A stretch of 64,000 nucleotides of DNA from Trichaptum fuscoviolaceum. Taxonomy: Eukaryota > Basidiomycota > Agaricomycetes > Hymenochaetales > Trichaptaceae. Below are positions 1-12,955 of the stretch, piece by piece; position 1 is the stretch's first letter; every line of letters starts with the position of its first letter. The DNA lies in contig CAJSYZ010000005.1 in assembly GCA_910574455.1 (NCBI GenBank), positions 6,572,001 to 6,636,000 of the forward strand, read 5' to 3'. The notes under the pieces are model-generated. The model was not told where the DNA came from and ran no database searches. It worked only from the letters and a program-made list of their open reading frames with translations. The translations under genes and the position numbers were made by a program.

Positions 1-455
1 TCTTCGGACCCGCGTATAAGGGAATCCCGTTCGCAGCTGCAACGGCGCTAGTCCTTCATGAGAAGTATGGAATCAACGTCGAATATGCTTTCGATCGGAA
101 GGAGGTGAAGGACCACGGTGAAGGGGGGAAAATGGTGGGCGCTGATGTCAAGGGAAAGCGTGTCCTAATCCTCGACGATGTGATGACGGCAGGCACGGCG
201 GTCCGTCAGTCCATCGACCTCATACGGAAAGAGGGTGGCACTGTCGTTGGCGTGGTTATGCTTCTGGATCGCGAGGAAGTCACGGTCGATGGGCGAAGTA
301 CAGTAAAAGACATCGAGGAGATCATGGGCGGTGGCGCAAAGGTCAGACCTATCCTCCTGATGAGGGACTTGATGACCTGGTTAGAGGAAAATGGCCAAAC
401 TGAAATTGTTGAGAAGATGAAGACTTATTATGACCAGTACGGTGTGAAGGGTTAG
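1..455 (+). CDS. URA5: Orotate phosphoribosyltransferase, 3' part (left edge)
   Basis: The reading frame enters from the left edge (first full codon at base 3) and stops at 455, so about 150 C-terminal residues are visible. The enzyme transfers phosphoribose from PRPP to orotate to give orotidine monophosphate in cytosolic de novo pyrimidine synthesis. The visible part has FGPAYKGIPFAAATA, the flexible-loop segment AFDRKEVKDHGEGG and the PRPP-binding signature VLILDDVMTAGTAVR. These are diagnostic of the family and distinguish it from other phosphoribosyltransferases. No intron is seen in this part. The 5' part lies outside the window. Confidence 0.95.
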   Translation, partial: FGPAYKGIPFAAATALVLHEKYGINVEYAFDRKEVKDHGEGGKMVGADVKGKRVLILDDVMTAGTAVRQSIDLIRKEGGTVVGVVMLLDREEVTVDGRSTVKDIEEIMGGGAKVRPILLMRDLMTWLEENGQTEIVEKMKTYYDQYGVKG

Positions 456-535
456 GTATACAAAAGAAGTTATTGTACATACATATCATACAATTGTACA
501 AGTAAATCATATCTCTGATCAACGAAGGCATAATT

Positions 536-1174
536 TCAGATACTTTCATGACAAAGATAGAAACAAGAATACTCACAAAGCTTCAGAATGAGCACAAGCA
601 ATGCAATCTCCACTGACAAGACAACCACTGTCACCAATACCACAATCCACCCAGCTGTTACGAAGGGTCGACCAAATATTCGCTTTCCCGTCTGACCTTT
701 CGTCTTAATCGCTCGTGTATTTTCTTCCCGGTATGAATCAGAGAAGTCGTGTTGACTATGTCGGGAGCGGAGGATGGAGACAAGGAAGAGAAGGCCAGCG
801 AGGACGGCGTATGATAGGCCGACTAGAGGAAGACGTTAGTGTGTAATAAATTCAAGTAGTAGAATGTATACAACGTCATACTTCTGTAGAACCGCCTATC
901 GAATAACTTCAATACCGTCAAAGAATAACCAAGGTTTCCTAATGCCGTTCGTGCGTACGCGCCCTCGAAAGTCCGTTGACGAGCACGGATTTCAACGAGC
1001 TCAGTTAAGTCTATCGGTGTGAATGACTGTGCCCGATGGCCCCTTCCCAAGAGCTTCTCCATTAGCCATTCCCAACGTCCTTAAGAACATTATAGAGGAC
1101 TACTTACCTATACAGATGCTGATGCTTTCCCGACCTCGACTTCTGGGACGAGACCTCACTTTGAAAGGCGCCAT
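536..1174 (-). CDS. DUF202-type small membrane protein
   Basis: This is a fungal DUF202 (YidH-like) protein, probably an integral membrane protein of the vacuole or plasma membrane; its function is unknown. The conserved core reads PIDLTELVEIRARQRTFEGA, then YARTALGNLGYSLTVLKLFD. After an intron it continues with a hydrophobic segment (IGLSYAVLAGLLFLVSILRS), a polar loop, and a last hydrophobic helix (VTAGWIVVLVTVVVLSVEIA) ending near ILKL. An intron between FDRRFYR and IGLSYAV is clear (donor GTATGA, acceptor CTCTAG). A short first exon starting at 1174 (MAPFKVRSRPRS) is the likely N-terminus, because a GTAAGT donor follows it; the ATG at 1062 then lies inside the intron. The 3' end is ambiguous: a GTGAGT donor near 575 could move the stop by a few residues. 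Confidence 0.72.
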
Positions 1175-2124
1175 TGGGCTCAATCGCTTATAGAATGAAT
1201 TTAAATGAACATCTTATGGATCCAATCAAATTCACCACTTACCAGAGTCATCCATTGAACTATTAGGATGGAGGATGTCTGCAAACGGTGCATGGCAACT
1301 TGAAGGCGCGCACTGGCAGTCGAGTCCTGAAAACTCCGGCAATCCCCGGATCCTCTCAGCCCAGTTCAACAGTCAACTTTCGGAAGATGAGTGCAGCATC
1401 CTCTTCCTAAACACATTTTTCATCACCGTCACTTACGCTCTCTATGCATTCGATATACTCTCGACGCTGATTAATACATAAATGACCTCGAAAATCGTTA
1501 TGACTGACAACTTGTTATGATGAAACTCTACAAAAGGATGAGAGTGTTAATGCGGGATCGATCTAGTAAATTGAAACAATGCTGAATGAACTTCTGGATC
1601 ACTTCGACAGTAAGCAGAGCACTGGGTTCGCTTACCATTTATATGCAAACACTTCTAATATAGTAGCATATTCGCAATAGCTCAGGGGCTCCGCTGCTAA
1701 CAGGTCCTGTACTTCACTAAGCGCAACGTGCGTTCTTTCAACTTCAGGCGCAGAAAGCATCGAGGCTCATACGATTAGACGTAGAAGGACTACGGAGTTC
1801 TCTCTAGCGTTTCCTATGATATCTACCCAATATCCGCAGGAGTCTACCAAAGAAGATGTCGTCCAGAGACATTCGCTGGATGTCTCGACAAATTTATCTA
1901 TGTTCATCGAAAAAGCTTCGATCGATGAGATACTTACAATGGACACCATATATCGATATAAATACCGGACTCTGACTCACAAAGTAGGTCTTTGATTATC
2001 AACAGGGCAAGGAGCTATAGGTCAGGATTATCAACTGGCATTCTACGCATCAGTACAATCATCGTCGTCGTCGTATCTTGAAATGGGGACGGGGGGGCGG
2101 GGAAGGTAGGAAAAGCTCAAAGCC
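1175..2124. other. Intergenic, no supported gene
   Basis: I see no gene here. A 68-codon open frame at 1275-1481 resembles no family. The stretch holds an exact AACTTGAAG copy at 1297-1305, 123 bp upstream of the DUF202 gene, and a G-rich tract near 2081-2110. Confidence 0.5.
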
Positions 2125-2703
2125 CTAAGTATCACTTGTTAATGCAGGGATCCAAAACTCGGGCTTTCCGTTATCACGAGCAGTCATCTTCGATTTCGTG
2201 CGACCCTTTCGTGGAATGTGCGGTGGGCATCTATCTCTACCAATCTTCGAACATCGCTCGCAAAGGGGATGTTCAAGACTACTCCTTATAGGAGTGCACT
2301 ATACGGGAAATGAGTATGAGATCGTCATAGAACATATCTGAAATGCTCATACCTTGACCTTACTCGACTGACAATAGCCACAAGGACGCTTGTTGATTGA
2401 CCTACGGCGGTGGTTGCCGTTCCATGCATTGTGCGAAACGATACCCTGGTTCAGTGGTTGTCTATCAAGGGCTGCAATGGCTGATGATCCCTGACCGGCA
2501 TCATTGGTAGGTAAGACGGTCTGCTCGATAGCTTGCCACCACGGTCCAGCGTCATCCGTGGTAAATGAGGGGACTGTCATATCTTGCGTGGAAGGGCCAT
2601 ATGCGAAAAGAGCTTGTTGCGAAGATATTACAGGAGAGGAGCACGTCAGTTGACCATAGCTGTTCAAGTTACAGATCAAATCAGGTATGAGAGTGTCGCT
2701 CAT
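2125..2703 (-). CDS. Short Zn2Cys6 protein with C-terminal zinc cluster
   Basis: Two exons, 2353-2703 and 2125-2298, join across an intron with donor GTATGA and acceptor GTATAG to give 174 residues. The join creates a full fungal binuclear zinc cluster. Its spacing is C-x2-C-x6-C-x11-C-x2-C-x7-C, and the half-motifs read CGYCQSSKVKC and CERCSKIGRDRC. The lysines in SKVKC match the usual RKxKC DNA-contact segment. The cluster is at about residues 110-146, after a polar N-terminal half rich in S, T and Q; a basic tail KGRTKSKMT follows. Most fungal Zn2Cys6 activators carry the cluster near the N-terminus and are several hundred residues long, so this short, inverted layout is unusual. The ATG at 2703 is the first in frame. 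A DNA-binding regulator in the nucleus is the likely role; its targets are unknown. Confidence 0.68.
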
Positions 2704-4347
2704 AGCAATGTATATGTGTTTGTGAATTTGGTTGTATTTTAGTTCACGCACACCTGCAGGAGGGACTTTCGGATCGTGACGATGGGATGGCCGACATTCG
2801 ACAACATGCTATGCTTCTTAACGGGTTCGTGAGTGCACTGGTTCGGCGAATCGCTTGCATCCTAACACCCTACACGTTTTTCTTTTCAAACACTTTTGCA
2901 GCTCTTGAATACTTATACGGCAAACACGGTGCTGTGCGCATGGGCTAGGCTAGACCCAGCTGCTTATTACCTCGTTTGTACTACCTGATTTGAATGCTTC
3001 TAAAAGCTAGCTTATATTATCGAAGTAGACATAAACAGTGCTATATCTATGGAGCTCACCACAAATGAGATCTTTTCTTGCTGATATTGAAGATTGTATT
3101 CAACGCTTTTTATCCGAGTCATGATTCTCATCTGTTGAATCTGCGAAAGCTGCATCCGATTTTGTATTGGAAAGGTGCGGCCTGAGACACGGAACTTGAC
3201 CTCAAGATGACACAGATACATCGTGGCTATAGGTCTGAGCATCAGTATCAATGATAAATGATAAATTAATTCGATAAAGCCATGTCGGTCGCAGTGGAAG
3301 GCCGGTATAGCTCGACGTTTAAAAGGGCTATTAATTGAGTTGCGGCTTTCGAATCGGGACAGCAAGAATTGAAGCTCCGCCGCTTCACGACTCTTGATAC
3401 TGTCATGACATTACGCGTATATTAGCATAGTGATATTTGGAATGCCAAATATGCGATATCGAACATCCTGGGCGAAGCCAACTCACCATCTTCGCAGAAT
3501 ATGTATGATTTAATGAGGCTGATATCTGAGCGATGCTTGCGGGGTCCTTTTAAGGTTTTAGCCCAACTTGTACTGCCGAAGTGCCGACTCAGACGGCTCT
3601 CGGAGCCAATATCAGAGATGTCTTTCTCGTCATTATGTATAGTGGTCTAAAATGCTCGGCATTGATAGAGACGGTCTCGACCGTAGCTCAGGCTTGCTTC
3701 TTTTCCGTTAATCAGTGGTTTCGGTCTTGTATAGCTGTGTGGGTTTGTTAATAGGCTAGTTCCCGGCGAGACAATCAAGTTGATGCTCATAGAAACTAAT
3801 CTATTATCATTTTCCACCACCATCCTCTGTCTGTAAAAGACTTCCTACTCAGAGTCATCAGTGGCCAGATTTGATAGTATCCTCATCCTCAACCTCTTAC
3901 ATGCTCTCAGCCATAAACTCAGATGAATGCTTCCTAGGCCCAGACCATTTCTAAGCGCGCACCGGCGGCACCTCTGCGAATATCAGGATCTAGACACTCG
4001 CTAGTTTGAAAGTGACCCCGCTCATGCGTGTGCGATGATATTATGTACAGCCGTATTATCCTCCCCTTCGTAGTGATTGGTGGATAGAGCGACTTGAGAA
4101 TGATTTGTGCATTCATGTAAGGCTGATGGACCCTTTAATATAGCCATTAGCCACCGAAAGCCAAAATGCTAGGGCTGCTGAAAGCCACACATTTCGCTCC
4201 GTGGACTTAGGGACTATCGAAGCTCTGGACCCGCGAGCCGACCAGCCTACCTGTACTGGAGAATATATTCAAGGAGTGTAAAATAGTCTGGTGTGAATAA
4301 ATCTGCCTTTCATTCACCCTGATACATCGGCAACGTATAACAAATGT
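2704..4347. other. Intergenic, no supported gene
   Basis: Open frames at 3012-3365 and 3934-4116 (minus) resemble no family, and the first opens only with a TTG codon. I see no repeat or RNA gene. Confidence 0.45.
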
Positions 4348-5253
4348 TCATGGCGAGAGCGTAGGTGCGGGAGTAGCGAATTGCGAGAGGCACGAAGGCT
4401 CGTCAGTTGGGAAACAATCCCAGGTCGTGACCGGTGATGTTGTCGGAGGGGGTGGTACCGTGACTGTAATCACAGTCGTTGTCGTATCCGAAATGGGATT
4501 GCAGCAGGTGGTATGATCCGTCGGGTACACCGTAAAACAAGTGGAATATGTCAATACAGTCGTCTCTGGAGAGGGGATAAACGACGTTGTGACCGGGACG
4601 CAGACAGTCTCGCTCAGAGCTGTTGTAGTACAGCTGGATGTCGTGATGATGATTGGAAGGTTCATTTCGATTGCAGTAGCGGAGGTAAGAGTACAAAATA
4701 CTGTTCCTGAACCCGTAATTGAGGGGCTAAGAGTCGTAGTAGGAATTGTCGTCGTCGGCGGTTCCTCGGACGGGATGCAGCTAGTAGTCGTTGAGGGGAA
4801 ACACTTGGTGATGATTCCGACCGAAGTGGTGGTAGGAGTCGTAAGAGGATTCGATGTTGTCCCCTTAAGCGGTATGCAACTGGCAGCTGTCGTAGGGAAA
4901 CACTCGGTGGTAATGGGCTCCGTGGTAGTACTTGACTTCTTGGACGACATACACGTCGGATCGGTGATTGGAAAGCAGTCCGAGATCAGTGTTCCTGGAG
5001 TGGTTAATGGAGTGGACGTCGTTAATAATGCTGCGGGTAGGCACTGAGAGAACCAGTCATTCCAGTATGCACAAGGCCATCCATCAGCGCATATTGTTGA
5101 GCCTGTCCAACCTATTCCACCACCTTTATGCATGTTCCAGATTAGCGATGATGTAGATTTACTAGGCTTACATTGGCCCCAATTAGGAACGGGCGGTGAT
5201 TGCGCGAGCGTGAAGGATAATAAAGCAGCAACGTTCAAAAGAAATTTCGGTAT
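4348..5253 (-). CDS. Secreted CBM1 protein with Thr-rich, cysteine-repeat tail
   Basis: This is a secreted carbohydrate-binding protein with no catalytic domain. Removing a 51-base intron (donor GTAAGC) restores a textbook fungal CBM1: VPNWGQCGGIGWTG, then STICADGWPCAYWNDWFSQC, with cysteines and aromatic residues placed for cellulose binding. A hydrophobic leader, PKFLLNVAALLSFTLAQS, comes before it. The rest is a Thr/Ser/Pro-rich, probably O-glycosylated tail carrying four C-F-P-x5-C repeats (CFPITDPTC, CFPTTAASC, CFPSTTTSC, CFPTDEPSC), and ends at LSQFATPAPTLSP. The leader should begin with Met, but the codon at 5253-5251 is ATA, and an in-frame stop lies just upstream. No exon carrying ATG could be joined in phase. 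The gene may use an unseen 5' exon, a non-AUG start, or be inactive. A TATA-like element lies about 50 bp upstream. Confidence 0.7.
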   Translation of the reverse strand: MPKFLLNVAALLSFTLAQSPPVPNWGQCKPSKSTSSLIWNMHKGGGIGWTGSTICADGWPCAYWNDWFSQCLPAALLTTSTPLTTPGTLISDCFPITDPTCMSSKKSSTTTEPITTECFPTTAASCIPLKGTTSNPLTTPTTTSVGIITKCFPSTTTSCIPSEEPPTTTIPTTTLSPSITGSGTVFCTLTSATAIEMNLPIIITTSSCTTTALSETVCVPVTTSFIPSPETTVLTYSTCFTVYPTDHTTCCNPISDTTTTVITVTVPPPPTTSPVTTWDCFPTDEPSCLSQFATPAPTLSP

Positions 5254-5303
5254 ACTAGGAGATCAGTCTAAGTACACTTCACATGCAAGGGAGAGTTAAT
5301 TAC

Positions 5304-5310
5304 CTTTATA
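5304..5310 (-). promoter_or_regulatory. TATA-like box of the CBM1 gene
   Basis: TATAAAG on the minus strand, about 50 bp before the first codon of the leader peptide. This is a normal distance for a short 5' leader and argues that transcription starts just downstream. Confidence 0.45.
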
Positions 5311-6352
5311 GCTCCAGTGTATCAATAGCAAACGAGATGGGTGCATCTTTCTTTTACAAGTATCGGATGAGTTGTCGGAACGGTGAGGCCATGGTGGTAA
5401 GAAATCATTGTATGTGTGTGGCACGATAAAGAGCACATATTTCCGATGCATGGAGTTGTACTGACTCGGGTGTACCTCTCCGTCGTGTTGACAGGCAAAG
5501 TGCGATTATCTTCCGAGGTCAAGGCAGCTGTCCGTAGCCAGGCATTCAAGCGCCGAGCTTCAAGTTAGGAACAAGATAGCAAGGTGTAATCTAGACTGCA
5601 TCCAGAGAGAAGATCAATAGTATGTCATAGGGCTCATGGTAGCTAGGGCTCGGTGTACTACTGGAGAGGGAGGTGCATTCTGGACCCTTACAGAGCAAGT
5701 GAATATGAGCTTGCAACTTGAAAGCAAGGCAACGGATGTACGTACTCTACTCATTCATATCAGCTCGTAATCAGCTCGAGAAAGAGCTTGACAGTTGAGT
5801 CATTAGTATTACTCAATACTAAGTCGACGGTCATGATCATAGAATTCGCGATGGCCTTGACTATAGTCGCTCTGCTACCGTAGTAGTGGGTACTTCTACC
5901 AGTAAGCCCGAGGTTGGATTACATCGAACACTCTTCTGTCGCTACTAATCATGAGGTACAGCATAGGGGAGAGGTTGGCAACGAGGGAGGGTGGGCAATG
6001 ATATGAAAGTCAGTGGCAGAGTGTGCAGAGCACTACAGACGATGCCGAGAGTTCAACTTGAAGTTGGAACGCGTCATGTCACAAAGCAGCGCGTCAGGAA
6101 TCACGCATCCGAGTTCGCCACTGGCAGGTTCCGCGTGTCCTCAGCGTTGCGCGATATTCGACTTCTCCTTTCCTACAACTATCCGGATTTCAGGAGACAT
6201 AATGCAATCTCATCTGAGAGTATCACCGCCTTGAACTGTACATCTTGGAGACAATTTTGCTGAGGCTCCGTGCATTCGTCTCTGACGACATTTTGCCAGT
6301 GAGGTGAGCTCACTTACCTCTGGGACATACCGAGCTATCCAACAAGGCTCAG
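5311..6352. other. Divergent promoter region between CBM1 gene and RECQ1
   Basis: No supported gene lies here. Open frames at 5322-5549 (minus) and 5991-6263 (plus) resemble no family. It contains CTTCAAGTT at 5558-5566, AACTTGAA at 5715-5722 and AACTTGAAG at 6055-6063. Confidence 0.45.
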
Positions 6353-9693
<3,341 letters not shown>

Positions 9694-9819
9694 CATAACA
9701 TACATGTAGATCGCTGACCCCTGTAATTCTAAATTATTTGTAGTTCTCGAAGCTTTATTTAAGTACTATCATTATCATAAGGCGTAGCATTCTCGCGGAG
9801 ACTTGCCGCATAATTATAT

Positions 9820-11723
9820 TCACTCTCGGATGCTTGGGGGCGAGTAATATGCCTGAGTCTCCGGCCGAACAAGGGCAACCGTGCCAGACGATGATCCTGA
9901 GATGCTTGTTCGCTTGAGGGCGGGGCGGAGCGGAATCTTCGGAATCAGTCGATGTTGTATATCGATGCGGATACCTTCCTCGTTCATCCAGCCTACGCCT
10001 GGCTCGGGATATTCCTTGAGGTCCGATGGGTATTCTTCATCAGCGTCACAGCGGACATATCCGCCGTCATTTGTCCACAGCTGATCCCTGTCGAGAAAGT
10101 TAGTATTTAACGTGAAAAGTTAAAAAAGAGCAGTCACCCTCGTTTGTTGAACCACCCTCTCCTCCGTTTATCCATAGGCACGGGTGAAGGGCAGATGAGG
10201 TTCTCCGAGAACCGGACCGTCCTGCTTTGCGCCACGGAATCAACGCCAGCGATAATCACGTTCGGTGGCTCTCGCGAGGCACTGATTGACAATGTACGAG
10301 CACGGATAGGGACAGGCTTCGATACCTGAACACGCTGAGGCTCATCAGGGAGGCCAGGACGCCCGCGTGAAGAAGCTGAAGACGTATTTCTGTCCAGCAT
10401 CGGCCGGTCAAAATATGTGGGGGTATCCGGTGCTGCCGCATTGCTTAGCCTCCGCTCCCGGATGGGTTCGGCTGAAATCCGTTCTCTATCTGGAGATATC
10501 CTATCACGAGTGCTTTCGGGTGAAGAATAATAGGACCTATCGCGAGAAGGAGTATTGCGGAGTACGACGGCCGTTGAGTTTGGCGTTCGGAACTCGTAGT
10601 CGCTTACTTCTACAGGCGAAGTACGCTCGCGACCTCCTGCAGGCAGGGTCACACCACTCATTCGCCTGGACCTCTGAGTCTCGATGTACGAATCATCGCG
10701 GTGTAAGGTAGGTGCTTCACGAGATGGTCCGGGAGTAGCTGATCCACTCGCCAATCTCTGAAACCCCGCCCTCATGTCATGAGTATCAGACGAATAGCCA
10801 TCGCGAGGGCTTTGCGTGGGAAACTGGACGACACCGTCGGGCTTAGGAGGGCTCTTTCGCAGCACATTCGGGCGGGATGAACGAGATGTAGCGTCGTCAG
10901 AATCACTGGAACCACTTCCTCGGCGGCGGCTGGGATCAGTTCCTCTGCCAGGAGGACTGGAATAACCTGCGGGCGCCTCGCCTGTCCGTAAAGTCGAATT
11001 GTTCCTCAAAATCATAGACGAGTTCGAGGAAGGAGGTAAGGAAAGTGGTTGATGGTGGGGGGTTTGTGGTAGGATGGGCGACTGCTGCCTGGCATCATCT
11101 CGACTCGGACCTGCGAATGTCGAAGGTGGAGCCCATCTAGGGTCACGCCCGTAGTCTCCTTGGGATATAGTTGACGAAGTGGCCGTGGTAGACGAGTAAA
11201 TAGAGGCCGAATCAGCGATCGAAGAAGAGTAACTCGTCATCGTCTCAGACCGAGCATCTTCTGAGCGTTCGTAAATGAAGGCAAGCGGGTCGCGGGTACT
11301 TGGATAAATTTTGAAGGCGCGTCTCCCGTCGGAGGGACTCGAGTTAGCTACACCGTGGTGTGGGATGGACGAGCTTCGTTCCGGAGCAAGCGGAGGTGCC
11401 TGTGTTTGCCCGTAAGATTGAGAAGACGAATGAGAGTAAGGGGTTGCCGGCGTCGCGACAGGCTGGCCAGCATGGCTGTACGATGGACGTATAGAATCAA
11501 GGACGTAAGAGCCAGAGACAGAGTAAGAATACGCCGGAGTAGTATGAGTATAAGTTTGCACAGCAATATTTCTCGGTGCGCTCGACCCAAAGTTCTGCAA
11601 GGCCTTCGTTATTAGCACCTTCATGCTACGATGTTCGACTGGGGGACCGACCTGTTTAGACTTGACCAGAGTCTTCTTCCCGAAAGGATGCGGTGCACTA
11701 GCCCAGCTGAGCATCGTCAGCAT
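9820..11723 (-). CDS. Ser/Pro-rich protein with acidic, Trp-containing C-terminus
   Basis: I recognise no functional family. Most of the protein is low complexity and probably disordered: runs of Ser, Pro, Arg and Thr with many RRxS-type phosphorylation sites. Both ends look structured. The N-terminus has SWASAPHPFGKKTLVKSK, then ALQNFGSSAPRNIAVQTY after a likely 48-base intron. The C-terminal exon, after an intron ending CTCGACAG, reads DQLWTNDGGYVRCDADEEYP and GVGWMNEEGIRIDIQHRL, and stops at 9820. A regulatory or scaffold role is possible but not shown. No ATG opens the frame at 11780; the first in-frame ATG is 11723, and a short upstream exon is possible. The gene ends 127 bp from RECQ1. 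Confidence 0.7.
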
Positions 11724-12955
11724 TCTTGCTGTGTTGTAGTGGTATTGATGTGAGAATACGAGCTTACATTCTGGAAACACTGGATCATAGGCCGGGTCCT
11801 TTTAAACACTCTTCTGGCACGTTCGGCCCACAGGCGGTCAGTGCGCCACAACCATGAGCTTGAAATCAAAGAGACAAGGGGAACGTAATGACGGCAGGTT
11901 TAACATGACATTACTGCATGTAGTACACGTGCTGCTTGAAAGGGAACCGCATCTTGATTAACCTTTGCAACCGTGTTCCTGGACATGGCCCGCTTCTTCG
12001 TCGATGTCATTGAGAGCCTAAAGAAGGAACTCTGAGAGAGTGCAGTTGAGGACTTTGTGCAATCGGAGAAAAGTCCCCCACAAATACTATCCAAGCTCCA
12101 TGGATGCCAGGTAAATTCATTTGATGGATACTGCAGTATAGAGTCGCACGTATGCCTGCTGGTAGAGCATAGGAAATGTTTGATGCACGGCTAATGACAT
12201 TTGCGTGACCTAGTGATAGAATGGAGTTGGGCACAAGTGAGGTGGAGTGACTCCCGAGTGACAATATCGGCGAGACGAACAAAAATTACTTCCTATCCTG
12301 CATACTATAATACTTTTATGGTCCGAGGTCCACGTTATTGTAGTTAGTGTAAAGATTGCGAGCCGTTTGAAGATGGGGGGCTAAAATGACTTACATGCCG
12401 ACAATTCATATTCAGTCTTACATGACTTGCCAAGCAGGAATCCGCCCACGTTCTGGAATACGGATCAATAGAGAACTCATTCCGAGGGCTTAATCTGCTT
12501 GAAGCCAGCGCTTGCAGATCAAAACTTGAAGCTTTTAAGCTCATCGCATTGCCATGCAAACTGATTCTGTCAGCCAGACCCCAGAGAGTTGAATGGGCAA
12601 AGTTTTCCAAAGATCGCCCTCCAATTATGCGAATGAAATAGTGCCAAAAAGCGACATCATCTCGCCAGAGGATGGATGAATTTGAACGTTTGTGTGACAC
12701 GAGGATTTGGCCTGACATGTTCTCAGAGTTAAAGTTGAAGCCGCGTAATTCAAGAGTCGAACTGCCAGGTTCGATCATGATGACTCAACGTGAGGGCCGG
12801 TCATTACAAAGTTTCAGGAAGTTCAAGTTGAATTCAAGCGCCGAGCGTTCAGGCATTGCGAGCTGAAGGGCTGCTTGTCGCAGACCGCTAAGCACTTCAG
12901 ACAGACCTCTTAGGCTTGGAAAGTTAAAGCGGCTATTTTGTAGCTAACTGCAGGT
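11724..12955. other. Promoter region upstream of CFT1; no firm gene
   Basis: An ATG-opened minus frame at 12344-12778 (144 codons) matches no family I know. It contains an exact AACTTGAAG at 12523-12531, a motif otherwise seen only outside genes, so I lean towards noncoding. A second minus frame at 12007-12282 is also unsupported. TTCAAGTT is at 12822-12829, 127 bp upstream of CFT1. Confidence 0.4.

Noticed and set aside
3012..3365. 117-codon minus frame
   Set aside because: It opens only with TTG, has an odd composition and no recognisable motif.
12344..12778. 144-codon ATG-opened minus frame upstream of CFT1
   Set aside because: No recognisable family or splice partners, and it contains an exact copy of the noncoding promoter word AACTTGAAG.
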